This document shows, in pieces, positions 23,601-35,315 of a stretch of 64,000 nucleotides of DNA. The notes under the pieces are model-generated. The model was given only the letters and a program-made list of their open reading frames with translations, was not told where the DNA came from and did no database searches. The position numbers and the translations under genes are program-made. Position 1 is the first letter of the stretch, and the number at the start of each line of letters is the position of its first letter. This stretch comes from Tigriopus japonicus. Taxonomy: Eukaryota > Arthropoda > Copepoda > Harpacticoida > Harpacticidae. The stretch covers positions 11,273,331 through 11,337,330 of the forward strand of contig CM021318.1 in NCBI GenBank assembly GCA_010645155.1. Reading direction: 5' to 3'.

Positions 23601-26600
23601 CGGGGAGCTCTAGAATTAAACCTGCACAAAAGGTGGGTCTGGCAAGGTTCAAGTTCAAAGAGGAACATGGGCCTCTTATTGTTGAAAGATTGGAAGAGTT
23701 GGATTTGATTTCCATTCTGAAGCAGGAACCATCCATAGATGACGCCATAAATAGGCTGATTTCTATTTTACAGGAGGTTTGTTTGTCTCTGTGTATTCCA
23801 GAAACGGCGCCAAAAGGTGGGCCATTGTCTAGAATTCCAAATTTTAGAAAGAAGTTGTTCAAAAGGAGTTGTCAGATTTCAAATAGACTTCGACGTACTT
23901 CAAATCCATTTGCTGTAGCCAGCCTCCAAAGCAAATTGGATGTGGTTCAATCAAAGATTAGGGCCTCCATTGATTCCGATCAGTTAGAGAAGGAAAGTAG
24001 AGTGATCCAGGAGGTAAAGACGAATCCTAAGGCGTTTTTCTCTTTTGCAAACGCAAAGAGAAAAATGAAGCATCCTGTAGGACCTTTTGGAGTCGACGGT
24101 AAAAACGTCAATGATAGTGAGGTTATGGCTAATATGCTTGGAGATCAGTTCTCAAGTGTATTTTCAATTCCGAAAAGGGTTGGTAGAGCAGGTCATGACT
24201 ATAGTAATGTTGTTGATGAGCCTGGCATTGATAGTCAGGACAATCAATTGGAGGATCTGGTAGTAACAGATCAAGATGCTTTTGAGGCCATCAAGAGCTT
24301 AAAGCTCTCAAGTTCTCCTGGACCTGATGGTGTGACATCTCAGTTTCTGATGAAATGTTCAGTGCTTCTTGCCCCTGTTTTCTCCTACTTGATGCGTCGC
24401 ATTTTAGATCACGGCAAGTTTCCCTCTTCTCTAAAAGTAGCTCATGTCGTTCCAATTTTTAAGGGCGGAGATGAGTCACTCCCTAGTAATTATAGGCCCA
24501 TTTCTCTGACTTCCAGTATTGCAAAGGTCTTTGAGAAGATCATGAAGTCCAAGCTTGTTGAGTATTTGGAAGCCCATGATATCATTCCCCCAGGGCAGCA
24601 TGGGTTTCGAGCCCATTTTAGTACAGTCACCCAATTAGTTGACCACACCGAGCAGATCATTGAGGGGCTTGAAAGTCACGAGTCAGTTGATGTAGTCTAT
24701 CTTGACTTTGCCAAGGCCTTTGATAAGGTAGATCATGGTCTTTTGCTCGATCAACTCAAAGAGTTTGGGATCCAGGGTAAGGTCCTGAATTGGAAAGGTA
24801 GTTTCATGAGTGGTAGGAAGCAAATAGTCAAGGTTGAAGGATCATTTAGTGGCATGTATGATGTCAAGTAAGGTGTTCCAAAAGGTTCAATTTTAGGTCC
24901 GCTCCTGCTTATTCTCTTCATTGCTCCTCTCCAGAAGTTTAGAACAAAAGCCAGTATTTCTTCATATGCTGATGATACAAAATTAGTTTGTGGAAGGAAT
25001 GGTCAGGACTCCAAATGTTTAGTTGAGGACTTGGAGAAATTCTACTCTTGGGTTGGTCAGAGTAATATGGCATTGAACGGGATGAAATTCCGCACAATGA
25101 CGTATGGGACGTCCAAATTAGATGTTCCACTCAAAGACAATGTAGGTTGTGATTTTGAGCAGGTCTCATCCATGAGGGATTTAGGAGTTGTCATCCAAGA
25201 TAATGGAAAGTTCGATGAGCATATCCAGTTGAAAGTGGGGAAGGCATTTCAAACATGTGGCTGGATCTACCGCACTTTCAAGTCCAGAGATAGCATTACG
25301 ATGCTAACTCTGTACAAGTCGATTGTAACTACCTAATTAGTAACTAACTGAATACTATTCCTGACCAACTCACTATTCAAGGATTGTACAGATCTGCCAA
25401 CAGTAACTCATTGGCAGATCAAATTTCATATAAACGGTAATTTTATAAACTATATTAATCATTAACTAACTCTCTTTACAGGGAACCCCATTACTTGTAG
25501 CGGTGTTAAAAAATCTGCCCCCCCCCCCAAAAAAAAAAAAATGGAAAGCAATTTTAAAGTTTGACACGTTTAATTAGTCAATTTCAGACTTAACATGTTT
25601 TCTATATTCAAGTATTTCTCGTCATGAGCTTGAGTGCTAATAGGGAGTATTTACCATTATCTTCACAGTGTGCATATGATTATGTGAAAATTCGCTTTTC
25701 ATTCACGCAAAAATCGAAATTATTATTTAGTCATTACCATAACTGTATTGAAGCCAAGGTAACACGAGATCTTATATTCTTGTGAGAAAGTAACTTACTA
25801 ATGATATTTTTGGGAGCTTTAAAATACTTAAAGAATCGTATAGCACATGATTATAATCTTGCCTCTTTAACATCACCTAGTTGGCCTTGCATTGCCCATT
25901 CAGAATTTTCAACTCACTTGTAGGTCAAAATTAACAATGCCAACGAAGAAATGATGCGAAGTGCGGCTGAGCAATTTGGATCCAAAACCTCTGCTGAAAT
26001 CAAAGAAATTGCAAAAGAAACTTTGGAGGGGCATCAGAGGGCAATTATGGGGGCCTTAACCGTCGAAGAGATCTACAAGGATCGAAAACAGTTTTCAGCT
26101 CGGGTGTTTGAAGTTGCTTCCACGGATTTGTTTAATCTTGGGATACAAATAATTTCCTATACAATTAAGGATGTCAAAGACGATCATGGTTATCTTGAGG
26201 TAGACTTTTTTTCTCACTCTCAGAATCATGTCATTTTACCACCACATAACCACATGTCTTGAAAAACCATCGATAGTCACTGGGACAAAGCAGAACGTCA
26301 GAGGTACAAAGAGATGCTCGCATTGGAGAGGCCGAGGCACGAATGGAGTCTGAAATTGCTGCAGCCAAGGCAGATGAACAAACCAGAGAAGCACAATTGT
26401 CTAACTTAACTGGTGTGGAATTAGCTAAACGAAATTTTGAGCTAAAAAAAGCCGCCTATGATACGGAGGTCAATGCAGCTAATGCTGAGGCTAATCTGGC
26501 ATTTCAACTTCAAGTGAGTACACTTTCTGATTCTACTGTGAGGCCTTCACGGACCATATTTGGTAATTCCAAAATTTCTTTGGATTGGACTTCCACGTGA

Positions 26601-28336
26601 ACTCTTGCTTTTGTGTCTGTTCACGATTGTAATAGGAATATTCAGACTAAAGGAAGACAGGGCTTGTAACTCACTTAAATGCGAGGTTTTTAAAATGGTA
26701 CAAAAAATTAAAATGATCTAATGAGCAAACGTTATTTTACAAAGTTTACTGTTAGACAAACTTGTTCGAAGCTCTGATTTAAATACTGAGCTCTGATTAA
26801 TGTACACAGAGCCACCCACCCCTGTATACAAAGAAAGTAAGTGCCAAGAGCGAGCAACATGACAAAAATCTTTAAAAACCAATATGTCTCACTTCGAAAT
26901 GCATCACTTTCTCCACAAGGTTTCAGCAAATACTACATCTCGCTCTTGAAGACCATTTTATTAAACCTGCGGGATTTCCCAACATACCCTGTTTAATAAA
27001 AGTTCAAACATGGTAACCTACCTAACATTTGAAATAACATTGCTCAAACGAGATAAATCTTCATTTCGATTTTTTAGATACATCCGAAAATCGGACATCT
27101 CAACGAGTTACAAGCCCAGTCTACCTATAGCCTGGATACCCTATAATGGATGCATTTAGAAAATGATTACGTTTCATTACAAATCGTTACAAATATACAA
27201 AGGCGTATACGACTTAATGTCTACCTTAGGTCAGTTGTAGAAGACATTTGGAATTCTAGTGGAAGCATACTGGAAGACGCAGGAGAAATAACCATGCTTG
27301 AGTATAATTAAACTACATAAGTTGCATTTTTAAAGACAATAACCCACCTGGTACTGAACTTATACTGAAGCACAGTAAGTTCTATTGTATCTTCCAGTAT
27401 GGTTCCATTAAACTTTCTTTACTTTCATATTAGCAATTGTCAAGGGCACCTAAAAGTATCGAAAGCAAATGAGATTGCAACCATGCTGGAGTCTCAATAG
27501 AGGTGTGTTTGCTTTGTTTGAAAATGCGTCTTACTTTCTGAGAGCATTTTTAAGCACATTTTGCTATGCTTTTACTGGACACCTTGATGCCAATAAAAAG
27601 TTAAAAAAATATTTTAACAAGACTGTGAATTTTGGAGACATGCACAGTTGTGAGCAGAAACAGTACATATTCCTTTAAAAATCTTTTTAGGCAGCCACAA
27701 TGCAACAAAAGATCCAGGAACAAGCTTCACAAGTTCTGGTTGTTGAAAGAAAGCAGGCGATTCAAATTTCCGAACAAGAAATTCTCCGCAAAGAGCGTGA
27801 ACTAGATTCCCATGTACGGAAGCCTGCGGAAGCTGAGAAATTTCGTTTGGAGAAGATTGCCGAAGCCAATAAACAAAAAAAGATCTTGGAAGCTCAAGCC
27901 GAGGCTGAGGCATTAATTCTTCGTGGAGAGGCTGACGCCTTTGCTGTTGAAGCCAAGGCTAAAGCAGAGGCCGAGCAGATGGCCAAGAAAGCTGATGCTT
28001 GGAGTGAATATGGAGAGGCTGCCAAAATTGAGATGTTGATGGCGGTGCTTCCAAAAGTAGCCAGAGAAATATCTGGTCCTCTTTGCAGGTATCTCAAAAA
28101 AACGACAATCAACTATCGCATAAACCAGTCCTTAAATAAGGATTCTAAAAGTGCTCCAAAACACATTTTGTCTTATTTTCAGAGCCAATAAAATCACTAT
28201 GGTGTCAGATGGTTCCAGCGAAGTGGGAGCATCAAAGTTGACCGAAGAAGTCTTGACTATCATGAGCAAAATTCCAACTATGGTTAATGATATGACAGGT
28301 GTGGACATTGCCAGAACCATGAAAGGAGAATCCTAG
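20659..28336 (+). CDS. FLOT1: Flotillin-1 paralogue a (lipid-raft scaffold), LINE in intron 1
   Basis: Exons 20659-20886, 25924-26199, 26277-26513, 27691-28088 and 28183-28336 join without frame breaks into about 430 residues. The SPFH/PHB domain comes first ([63 protein letters not shown]). The flotillin coiled coil follows with A-E-A repeats ([37 protein letters not shown]) and a C-terminal [15 protein letters not shown] segment. Flotillins assemble on the cytoplasmic face of plasma-membrane and endosomal rafts. At the site matching palmitoylated Cys34 of human flotillin-1 this copy has Gly (FPGFQKV). The ATG at 20659 aligns with the start of the downstream copy; an in-frame ATG at 20620 would add 13 residues. 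Intron 1 (20887-25923) carries a 4-kb LINE. Confidence 0.92.
21147..21232 (+). other. tRNA-Leu-like segment at the 5' end of the LINE
   Basis: Contains an A-box-like stretch (GAGCCGAGTTTAAGTGC) and a perfect B box (GGTTCGAATCC), with variable-loop-like bases CAGACGGCGTA before the B box as in type II tRNAs such as tRNA-Leu. The anticodon arm seems absent, so it is not a functional tRNA. It may be a Pol III promoter-like relic, a tRNA-derived SINE head, or a tRNA gene hit by the LINE. Confidence 0.4.
22028..22889 (+). pseudogene. LINE ORF1 protein, frameshifted
   Basis: The first part reads from the ATG at 22028 ([15 protein letters not shown]) to a stop at 22337-22339. A one-base shift at the A run near 22327-22330 moves to the frame that continues to 22889. 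That frame contains paired Cys/His motifs of CCCH style (C-x4-C-x3-H, then C-x8-C-x4-C-x3-H), a TGA at 22521-22523, a proline-rich spacer and a short C-terminal helix ([17 protein letters not shown]). It probably encoded the RNA-binding ORF1 protein of the element. It is broken in this copy. Confidence 0.6.
22895..25336 (+). pseudogene. LINE ORF2: APE endonuclease and reverse transcriptase, with nonsense codons
   Basis: The endonuclease part shows [26 protein letters not shown] and FSDHHILE. The reverse transcriptase part shows [42 protein letters not shown] (motif A), [11 protein letters not shown] (motif B) and SSYADDTKL (motif C). All share one frame, interrupted by TGA at 23474-23476 and TAA at 24869-24871 and ended at 25334-25336. 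The first two stops look like CGA-to-TGA and CAA-to-TAA changes. The C-terminal region usually present after the thumb is missing. Confidence 0.85.
25500..25540. repeat. Poly-C / poly-A low-complexity run
   Basis: A run of C followed by a run of A in flotillin 1a intron 1. Homopolymer length may be uncertain in the assembly. Confidence 0.7.
26643..27134. mobile_element. Putative MITE in flotillin 1a intron 3
   Basis: An inverted pair of about 39 bases (left CAGACTAAAGGAAGACAGG, then GCTTGTAACTC; right reads the complement with a few changes) bounds 492 bp. No clean target duplication is visible, so the superfamily is not assigned. No protein is encoded. Confidence 0.5.
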
Positions 28337-29239
28337 CAATGTAGTGCATCCCTGCTATAGGGGAGATTTATTTCTGTTTTGTAAGACTGCTTCCACAATT
28401 AATAAGAAAAGCATGACTTGAATCAAATGTGACTAATGATGCGCAGTCATATTTTGTTACTTTCAAAAATATATCATGTATTTGCAGATTTCTTTAGTTA
28501 ATAAATATGCGTTGAAAATATGTCGGCTCATCGCAAAATTTTAAATAGAAGAAAAAAAATTGTTTATAAGTTCTGTTTGGTGTATGGTTAACGGTAAATG
28601 TAAGAGAATTGCCTTTCAGCAACAACCTTTGTTCTAAAATTGAGAGACTTTATGTTCTGAGTGTATATTTTCATCCACCGCGAAATATTGTTTAATCAAG
28701 AGTTATTTTTTATATTTCGCGAATTGTTATCTCTAGTTATGGCTCAATTTATCCTACGTTCTTGCTTAAATTTGAAAAAATACATTAATGATGAAAAACA
28801 AAGAATCTCATTACTATGCGATGGAAACATTACACATAATTATTTTTATCTGACATGACAATTTCTTTACGATCAGATTTATTTAGGAGCGCTTCGGCAC
28901 TTTTGTTTTACTATGGCTCGTTAAATAATCAAATCTAATCAAACAACAAATTTTTTTGCAAAAAAAAAGCAGCAAATTTTTACACAACCGTTTAATGAAC
29001 GGATATTTCTCAGGTCCTGGATAAGCTTTTGCTTGTTTTCACCAGAAACTGGATACGAGAGAGAAAGATAATAAATTATGTTAATAGTTGGAAAGAGGAA
29101 GAGAAGGAGGAAGAGAAAACATGAGTCACACCTTTTTAATTGAATGCAAAGTGCTAAACCTTGTCTGAGAACGGACGATGTCAGAGGCTAAAATAATAGT
29201 CGACATTGATCGAGCAGGAAAGGGTTTTTTGTTAACTTT
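28337..29239. other. 3' flank of flotillin 1a
   Basis: Probable 3' UTR followed by AT-rich intergenic sequence. No other feature seen. Confidence 0.5.
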
Positions 29240-31143
29240 CGATCTGTTTTTTTCGGATTGCTGAGTCAATTATGAGAGGAATTTAGGCAAACAAAACAAT
29301 CTCTAAGTTGGCAAGGAGTGGTGTCGTATTTTTGCATGAGTAAGAGGTGAACTTTTTTGCAAACTGCCCTCGTGTTGGGGTTGGATCAGGGTTACTGAAT
29401 TTATTCCATTCATTTGGAAAAGTATAGTCGGGCAATCTTTGCAGAAACTTTGATTTTGTCAGTGGAGTAATAGATCTCCATCCACCAAGCCGTGGATTGC
29501 TTTTCCATTTGTATTGATTGATACTTGTTGGGAGTTCATGATTGAAGGCATCTCTCATTAACTGAAGCACTTTTAAGGTACACAAGTCTGGAAGTTTCAA
29601 CACGTTTGCTTTACTAAATAGTGCATCGGTATGAGACAACAACCACTTCGCATTATTTACCCATCTTATTGCTCGTTTCTGAAGTAGAGTTAAGGATCTC
29701 AATTTGGTACTCTGGCCGTAAAATTGAATGCCATACTCTAATACACTTTTGATCAGGGCATGATAAATTTGTTTTTTGACTGAGATTGGTATGGACTTGC
29801 GTACTCTATTTAAACTAAAAAGTGTTCTTCGAAGTTTGTTCGCGATGTACTCAATGTGAGAATGTCAATTCAATCTATTGTCTACTTGCATACCTAAAAA
29901 CTTAATTGACTTTTCGTTTTAAGCAATTCCACCCACCTCTGTTATACAACGTTTGTTAATAACAATATTAAAACTAAAAGAAGTATTAGTGTGATTTATC
30001 ACCATGAATTTAGTTTTTTCAATGTTTAAAGTTAATTTGTTCATTTGAAGCCATTGGAAAATGTTTTGTAGCTGGGAGTTTGCGTTTTCCTCAAGTTTAG
30101 ATGCTTCACTTTCAAAACACTGCAAAGTTGTGTCATCTGCAAACATTGTGGTTTTAAAATTGCTATGACGTGGCATGTCATTTATATATAATAGGAAAAA
30201 TAGTGGTCCAAGAATATTTCCTTGAGGGACTCCACATTCTATTTTCAGTTGTTCTGACCTAACCCCTTTACTTTCACGAATTGAGATCTTCCAGAGAGGT
30301 AATTTTCAAACCACATGAGAGACCCATTACGAAAACCGTAAAATGCTAGTTTTTGAGTTAAACCATCATGGTCAACGCAATCAAAAGCTTTTTTTAGATC
30401 GAGAAAAATTGCAATTGCTTATTTGCTGTCTTGCTTTTCAAACACGTTTTGAAGGAAATTTTGCACAGCGCATTGTGTTATGTTTCTTTCTAAAGCCGTA
30501 TTGTTCGGGACAAATTAAGTGCTCTTGGTCTAAAAGGTGACTGATTTGTTGATGGACTACCTTTTCTAAGACTTTTGAGAAACTTGGCAAGATGCTGATT
30601 GGTCGGTAGTTTTCAACATGCACTTTTTCACCTGTTTTGAAAAGTGGGATAACCTTAGCAATTTTCCACTTCTCAGGAATAAATCCAGTCACAATCTAGT
30701 CAGTGGTACTATTAGGGCTGATGCTATTCCTTTTAGGATTCGATTTGACACACCATCAATTCCAGCACTATTTTTCAGTTTGAGACTATCTATGGCCGCT
30801 TTGATGTCTTGGCATCAACCCATTTAAAATAAAAGTTTCGTTGCTTTTGTTTCCCTAATCCGGTCGTAATTCGTGGTATTTTAAGGAAAGTTACTGTTTA
30901 ATGATTTCCCTATGGAAGTGAAATATTCATTAAAAGTATTGGCCACCTCTTTCGTCTCCGATATAGTTCCTTGCATATCACTTGATTTGAGCTTAATTGA
31001 AGGGCTTGGTTGAGGTTTGAGAGTGTTCCCCATAAGTTCATTTGCTCCGTCCCAAAGTTTCTTAATGTTGTTTCGATTCTCACTGAAATATTTCTCCCAG
31101 TGCAACCTTTTTGCCAAGTGGAAGTGAGGATATGTGATGTGGT
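29240..31143 (-). mobile_element. Decayed CR1/Jockey-type LINE, minus strand
   Basis: Reverse-transcriptase pieces in order on the minus strand: a linker with HWEKYFSENRNNIKKLWDG (near 31110), NTFNEYFTSIGKSL, KWKIAKVIPLFKTG and NYRPISILPSFSKVLEK (about 30670), CPEQYGFRKKHNT, GVPQGNILGPLFFLLYIND (about 30240), TTMFADDTTL (about 30150), and the C-terminal LQKRAIRWVNNAKW (about 29680). The frame changes at least once between 30690 and 31110 and several stops interrupt it. The endonuclease is absent or displaced, so this is a 5'-truncated or interrupted copy. The 3' boundary near 29240 is approximate. Confidence 0.8.
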
Positions 31144-31169
31144 CAGGGATGGGGAGTAATTGTAATTAC

Positions 31170-32417
31170 TAGGGACGGGCAGAAAGTGCAAATAATCTTA
31201 CCCTTTTAGTTACCAAAAGTTGCAAAAAAATGTGCCCAAAAGTGCAGAAAAATGTTGAAAGTGCAAATAAATGTCGAAAAAGAGCAAATAAATGTCGAAA
31301 AAAGAGCAAATAAATGTCAAAAAAGTGCAAATAAATGTCAAAAAGAGCAAATTCCTTGCATTTGGAATTAAAACGTTTTTCATGGAGTACCCACGGCTCC
31401 TAATTGAGCGGGAGAAGTCATTTACAAGTTCTAAAGACATTTGAGACTAGTTTGAGGTGAAGAGACAATGCTGCACAAGTAATAGAGTTCTATTAATTAG
31501 GTCACTAGCAAAAAGGATGTAAAGTCATGAAAAATACTCTAATCAACAATCTTCTGATTTTTTCATTCCTAAGATGGTCTCGTGGATGTATGTACCTCAA
31601 ATATTGTCGAAATATATTTAGCAATTGTTTAATATGGCTCTACATCACTCCGTTTTCGTCCTTCAAGTTGTTCAAAAATAGACATTGAAAATTGAACAGA
31701 AAAATACCCATGTGTGCCTAACAATTGCATCAATGAAAATAGTCATAAATGTGTTTTAAGCATGTTTTTAGTGACATAACTTCAATATTTGGCCCATGGC
31801 CTAATTACCAGAACTCAATTTCAAATGTGGCATTCATTGTCTCATCACATCAAAACTGTTCTCAATTACTTTTGGAACTTAAAAGTAATATCTCCAAGTC
31901 AATTAAACAATGTGTACTGCTACATTGATGTATCCTTGGCTTGATGATTTTAAGTTTATAACGGCCTTTTTTTAGAAATAGCGATCTTTGAAGGCAGCAA
32001 ACCTAATTCTGCAATCTACATTGTTTGTAGATCCTTCTATTACCATAACATGAGTTTCTTTAGGTTTGCTATTTGTTGGTTGCATGCAATGAGATTCTTT
32101 TGTCTAGTCTTTAGTTTAGTAAACAGGATGTTATACTTAAAGCCAAGATGGTGAACAAAGTGTGAGGTTTGCATCTGAAATGCACATATTTCTTCAAGGT
32201 GCTTAGAATGGTTGATTGCAAATGCAAGCTTTTTCGACTAGTTCAAAATTTGATCTTGAAACAAAAATTCTTTCAAAAGCCACAACATTTTTTAAAAAAA
32301 TTGTCAATTTTGGCCAAAAACGTAAATAAAAAGTGTAAATAAAGGTGAAAAGTGCAAAAGTGCAGAAAAATGGGTCTATGTTACCAAAAATCTTTTTACA
32401 CTATCTGCCCGTCCCTA
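31170..32417. mobile_element. hAT-type MITE, TAGGGACGGGCAGA ends, nested
   Basis: A 1248-bp element with perfect inverted ends over TAGGGACGGGCAGA and a perfect 8-bp target duplication GTAATTAC (31162-31169 and 32418-32425). The left subterminal region repeats AAATGTCGAAAAA- and AGTGCAAATAAATG-like words. No transposase is seen. Confidence 0.88.
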
Positions 32418-32735
32418 GTAATTACAATTAGTCATTTAGCTTCAAATTATGACTTGTTTACCCCGCGAGGTGTCATTTTGATCACTTGAGGGTGTGACGG
32501 CTTTGCCTTCATCAAATAGATTTTACGTATTTGAATGAAATGAAACAATTGTAATCAGTAGTATATGCATTCACTCGATTTTGGATGCCCCTAATCAATC
32601 AAGTAAATCATGCATAACCCCTAATTTCCGGCTCAGGGTGTAATGACCCACAGGTGGCCTGATTTTGGAAAAAAGCAGGTGGACAACAAATTTGAACAAA
32701 GAAAAGAAGACAAAAGTTTAAATTGCACAGCTCAA

Positions 32736-32885
32736 NNNNNNNNNNNNNNNNNNNNNNNNNNNNNNNNNNNNNNNNNNNNNNNNNNNNNNNNNNNNNNNNN
32801 NNNNNNNNNNNNNNNNNNNNNNNNNNNNNNNNNNNNNNNNNNNNNNNNNNNNNNNNNNNNNNNNNNNNNNNNNNNNNNNNNNNNN
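32736..32885. other. Assembly gap (150 N)
   Basis: Exactly 150 undetermined bases beside a tandem array, most likely a repeat-caused gap with an arbitrary or estimated size. Confidence 0.98.
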
Positions 32886-32914
32886 ATCAAATCAGTGTAA
32901 CAATTTTTTTGGAG

Positions 32915-33254
32915 AAACTAATTATAATTGAAATAATTACATTTTTGGCAAAGTAATTTTAATTGAAATTAATTACATTTTTGGCCAAGTAATTTTAATT
33001 GAAATAATAACATTTTTGGCCAAGTAATTTTAATTGAAATTAATTACATTTTTGGCCAAGTAATTTTAATTGAAATTGATTACATTTTTGGCCAAGTAAT
33101 TTTAATTGAAATTAATTACATTTTTGGCCAAGTAATTGTAATTGAAATTCATTACATTTTGGCCAAGTAATTGTAATTGAAATTCATTACATTTTTGGCC
33201 AAGTAATTGTAATTGAAATTCATTACATTTTTGGCCAAGTAATTGTAATTGAAA
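32915..33254. repeat. 37-bp tandem repeat array (TTTTTGGCCAAGTAATT core)
   Basis: About nine imperfect units of roughly 37 bp, each with ATTACATTTTTGGCCAAG followed by TAATTNTAATTGAAATT. Variants accumulate along the array (TTTTAATTG on the left, TTGTAATTG on the right). It lies inside the AT-rich composite element and next to the N gap. Units carry inverted GTAATT words, as in hAT subterminal regions. Confidence 0.85.
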
Positions 33255-33521
33255 TGGATGAGTGTAATCGAACAAATTCAGCTGTGGATTCTGGGGCCAA
33301 AATGACTAGGGATTGGCCAAAACTACGTTCAGACATTTCATATTTTTAATTTGTTCCGTGAGGAAAAACTTCTTATTTGAATTGATTGTCAAAATGAAGG
33401 AAACGAGTTGGGCTCACGAATTTTGATTGAATTTTATGGAGGGTTAGTCTTGACTCCGACGCATCCCTAGCCATTTTGGCCCCAGAATCCCCAGCTGAAT
33501 TCGTTCGATTACACTCATCCA
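33255..33521. mobile_element. Inverted-repeat element apparently without target duplication
   Basis: A 267-bp element with inverted ends of about 60 bp starting TGGATGAGTGTAATCGAAC and continuing to CAAAATG-CTAGGGAT with few mismatches. It interrupts the 37-bp tandem array. Left flank ATTGAAA joined directly to right flank TTAATTACATTT rebuilds an intact array unit, so no host bases seem duplicated. Confidence 0.75.
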
Positions 33522-34235
33522 TTAATTACATTTTTGGCTAAATAATTGACTAACTTTCAATTACAAATTACCAATTACTTTTCAAAATCTTACTTCCTCA
33601 AATTAACCATAAAACCAATTTATCGGTTTTTACTTGCAAAACAATGATTTTGTCATCAATTTGCAGTCAATGTGATGCCACAAACAGGTAGCTTTCGTTG
33701 CAATACACACCCAAGCTTTGATGTTTAAATACTTTAAAACTACAAGAGCTTTTGACCGTAATTTTTGTGTCAGGATTTAGGGCTTTTCACAACTTAGGGC
33801 AGACAAATGAGGTGCAAAAACCAAGTTTTAAAATATCGTTACACTTGATATGTATGTACAAATTTCGTGTTTTCTGAAAAAGAAAAATATGCCTTGTGAT
33901 TGATGGTAAAATATTTTTGATATTTAAGCCCGTTCATAAGCTTTTGGTTTTTGTGAATCACTCTTTCATATTAACCTTTCAGGCATTATAAGTTGCCAGA
34001 TGGTGCATTTCTACGTAAAAATGGCAGATCTGTAAATTTTTCATTGTTTTGAAAAAGCAAAACGATGAAAGAGACAAAATAATTGTAATTGACATGTAAT
34101 TATTATGTAATTAACATGTAATTGTAATTGAAGTCAATTACATTTTCGGATAATGTAATTGTAATTAATTACATTTTTTGATGAAGTAATTGTAATTGTA
34201 ATTAATTACATTTTCAAGCAATTGACCCAACTCTG

Positions 34236-35315
34236 GTTAAAGCTATGCATTTGTTAACTTCAGATCCATTCTCAATTGTGCGGGAGATATTGTTATGTAG
34301 CTTCTCAGTCTGGGAGCAAAGGGCTTCATTATTCTTTAAAATTAATGGCAGACAAAGGAGCGCTAACTTGCGCTGCAACTTTGTTCTGAAGTGATGTTTA
34401 CCATCAAGCAACTTTTTAGTTCGTCTTTTGGCAATTTGGTTCAAATTCACGGCAGAGGCGCATCGTTTTTGGGTCGTTTGGGGAAACGTTTCAGCTGAAG
34501 TTCGCATCCTGTGGTGCGAGGTTCTTGCTCATACACACCCTCATCAGCCGAGGCGAGGCTTGGGAGTTTTAGACGGAAAGCGCAACAGGGCGTTCGTTCA
34601 TGCATCAACTCTTCAGCGTTTTCTCCATTCTCCAGAGTCTCCATATCTTGCGCTTTTTGGGTCTAATTTTTTTACTATATGTCGTAAATTGGTCTTTTTT
34701 TAATATTGGCGCTTTTCCCCTTCATCCATCTGCAGTAGTGATGTGTTTCGAACTAGGAGTGCTGCCATCTATGACTCGGGAGTTTATCACTGTTAAAAGA
34801 GGCGCAGCCTGATTAACCTACAAAGTTTCAAAATCGTTCTCGCACTTTCCACGTCTCCATTGCCGAGATTTGGGACTTAAATTTGGCCTTATTTAGGCCA
34901 GAAAACAGCAATTTCCATAAGCGCAGCTTTTGCCAAACAATTTTGCAACTTTAGGGCTTAAAAACAGCAACCTTATCAGAGCTTTACATATTAAAATGTG
35001 CTCTATTCAATTTAACACATATCATGAACCACAGAACAAAAAATACATTTATTTGCAACTAAAATTCCGCATGTAAGAGACACTTATTGCATGTAAATAT
35101 GACCACTTGCCCATTATATTGCCTATTTCATCCAATCTTGTGATTTTTAAGGATTATTTAGCAATTGCAGTAGCCTTTAATACTTTGAAAACGTTAAATT
35201 TGGAGTATTGCACCTTTCCTTGCGCTTTCTCATGTGTCGCTAAAAATCTTTTTTGCGTTTTTGTCTTGAAACTTTGTCTTGCGCTTATGGCGAATTTTCT
35301 TTTTCGATCTGGAGG
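34236..35315. other. Intergenic sequence, possible further LINE remnant
   Basis: A minus-strand frame runs from about 34507 to 34236, where it meets the composite element, and might be the upstream part of the LINE at 29240-31143. No diagnostic motif is visible. The remainder is AT-rich with nothing recognised. Confidence 0.3.

Larger units (their letters stand above)
21130..25336 (+). mobile_element. CR1/Jockey-type LINE, two ORFs, inactivated
   Basis: Same strand as the host gene, wholly inside flotillin 1a intron 1. The order is a tRNA-like 5' stretch, a 5' leader, ORF1 (22028-22889) and ORF2 (about 22895-25336). ORF2 keeps one frame across 2.4 kb but has internal stops. The reverse transcriptase stops abruptly after the thumb start, so the 3' end is missing. 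Target duplications could not be identified at either edge, so both boundaries are approximate. Confidence 0.85.
31144..34235. mobile_element. AT-rich hAT-like composite element with two nested insertions
   Basis: Left end CAGGGATGGGGAGTAATTG and right end (as complement) CAGAGTTGGGTCAATTGC resemble the CAGRG-TGGG ends of hAT elements, followed inward on both sides by GTAATTAC-type words. The interior holds a 37-bp tandem array, an assembly gap and nested elements at 31170-32417 and 33255-33521. No matching 8-bp duplication is seen outside (GATGTGGT versus GTTAAAGC), so the outer boundaries are tentative. Confidence 0.5.

Noticed and set aside
32915..33254. Regularly spaced repeats that might suggest a CRISPR array
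   Set aside because: Units are contiguous tandem repeats without unique spacers, and the genome is eukaryotic.
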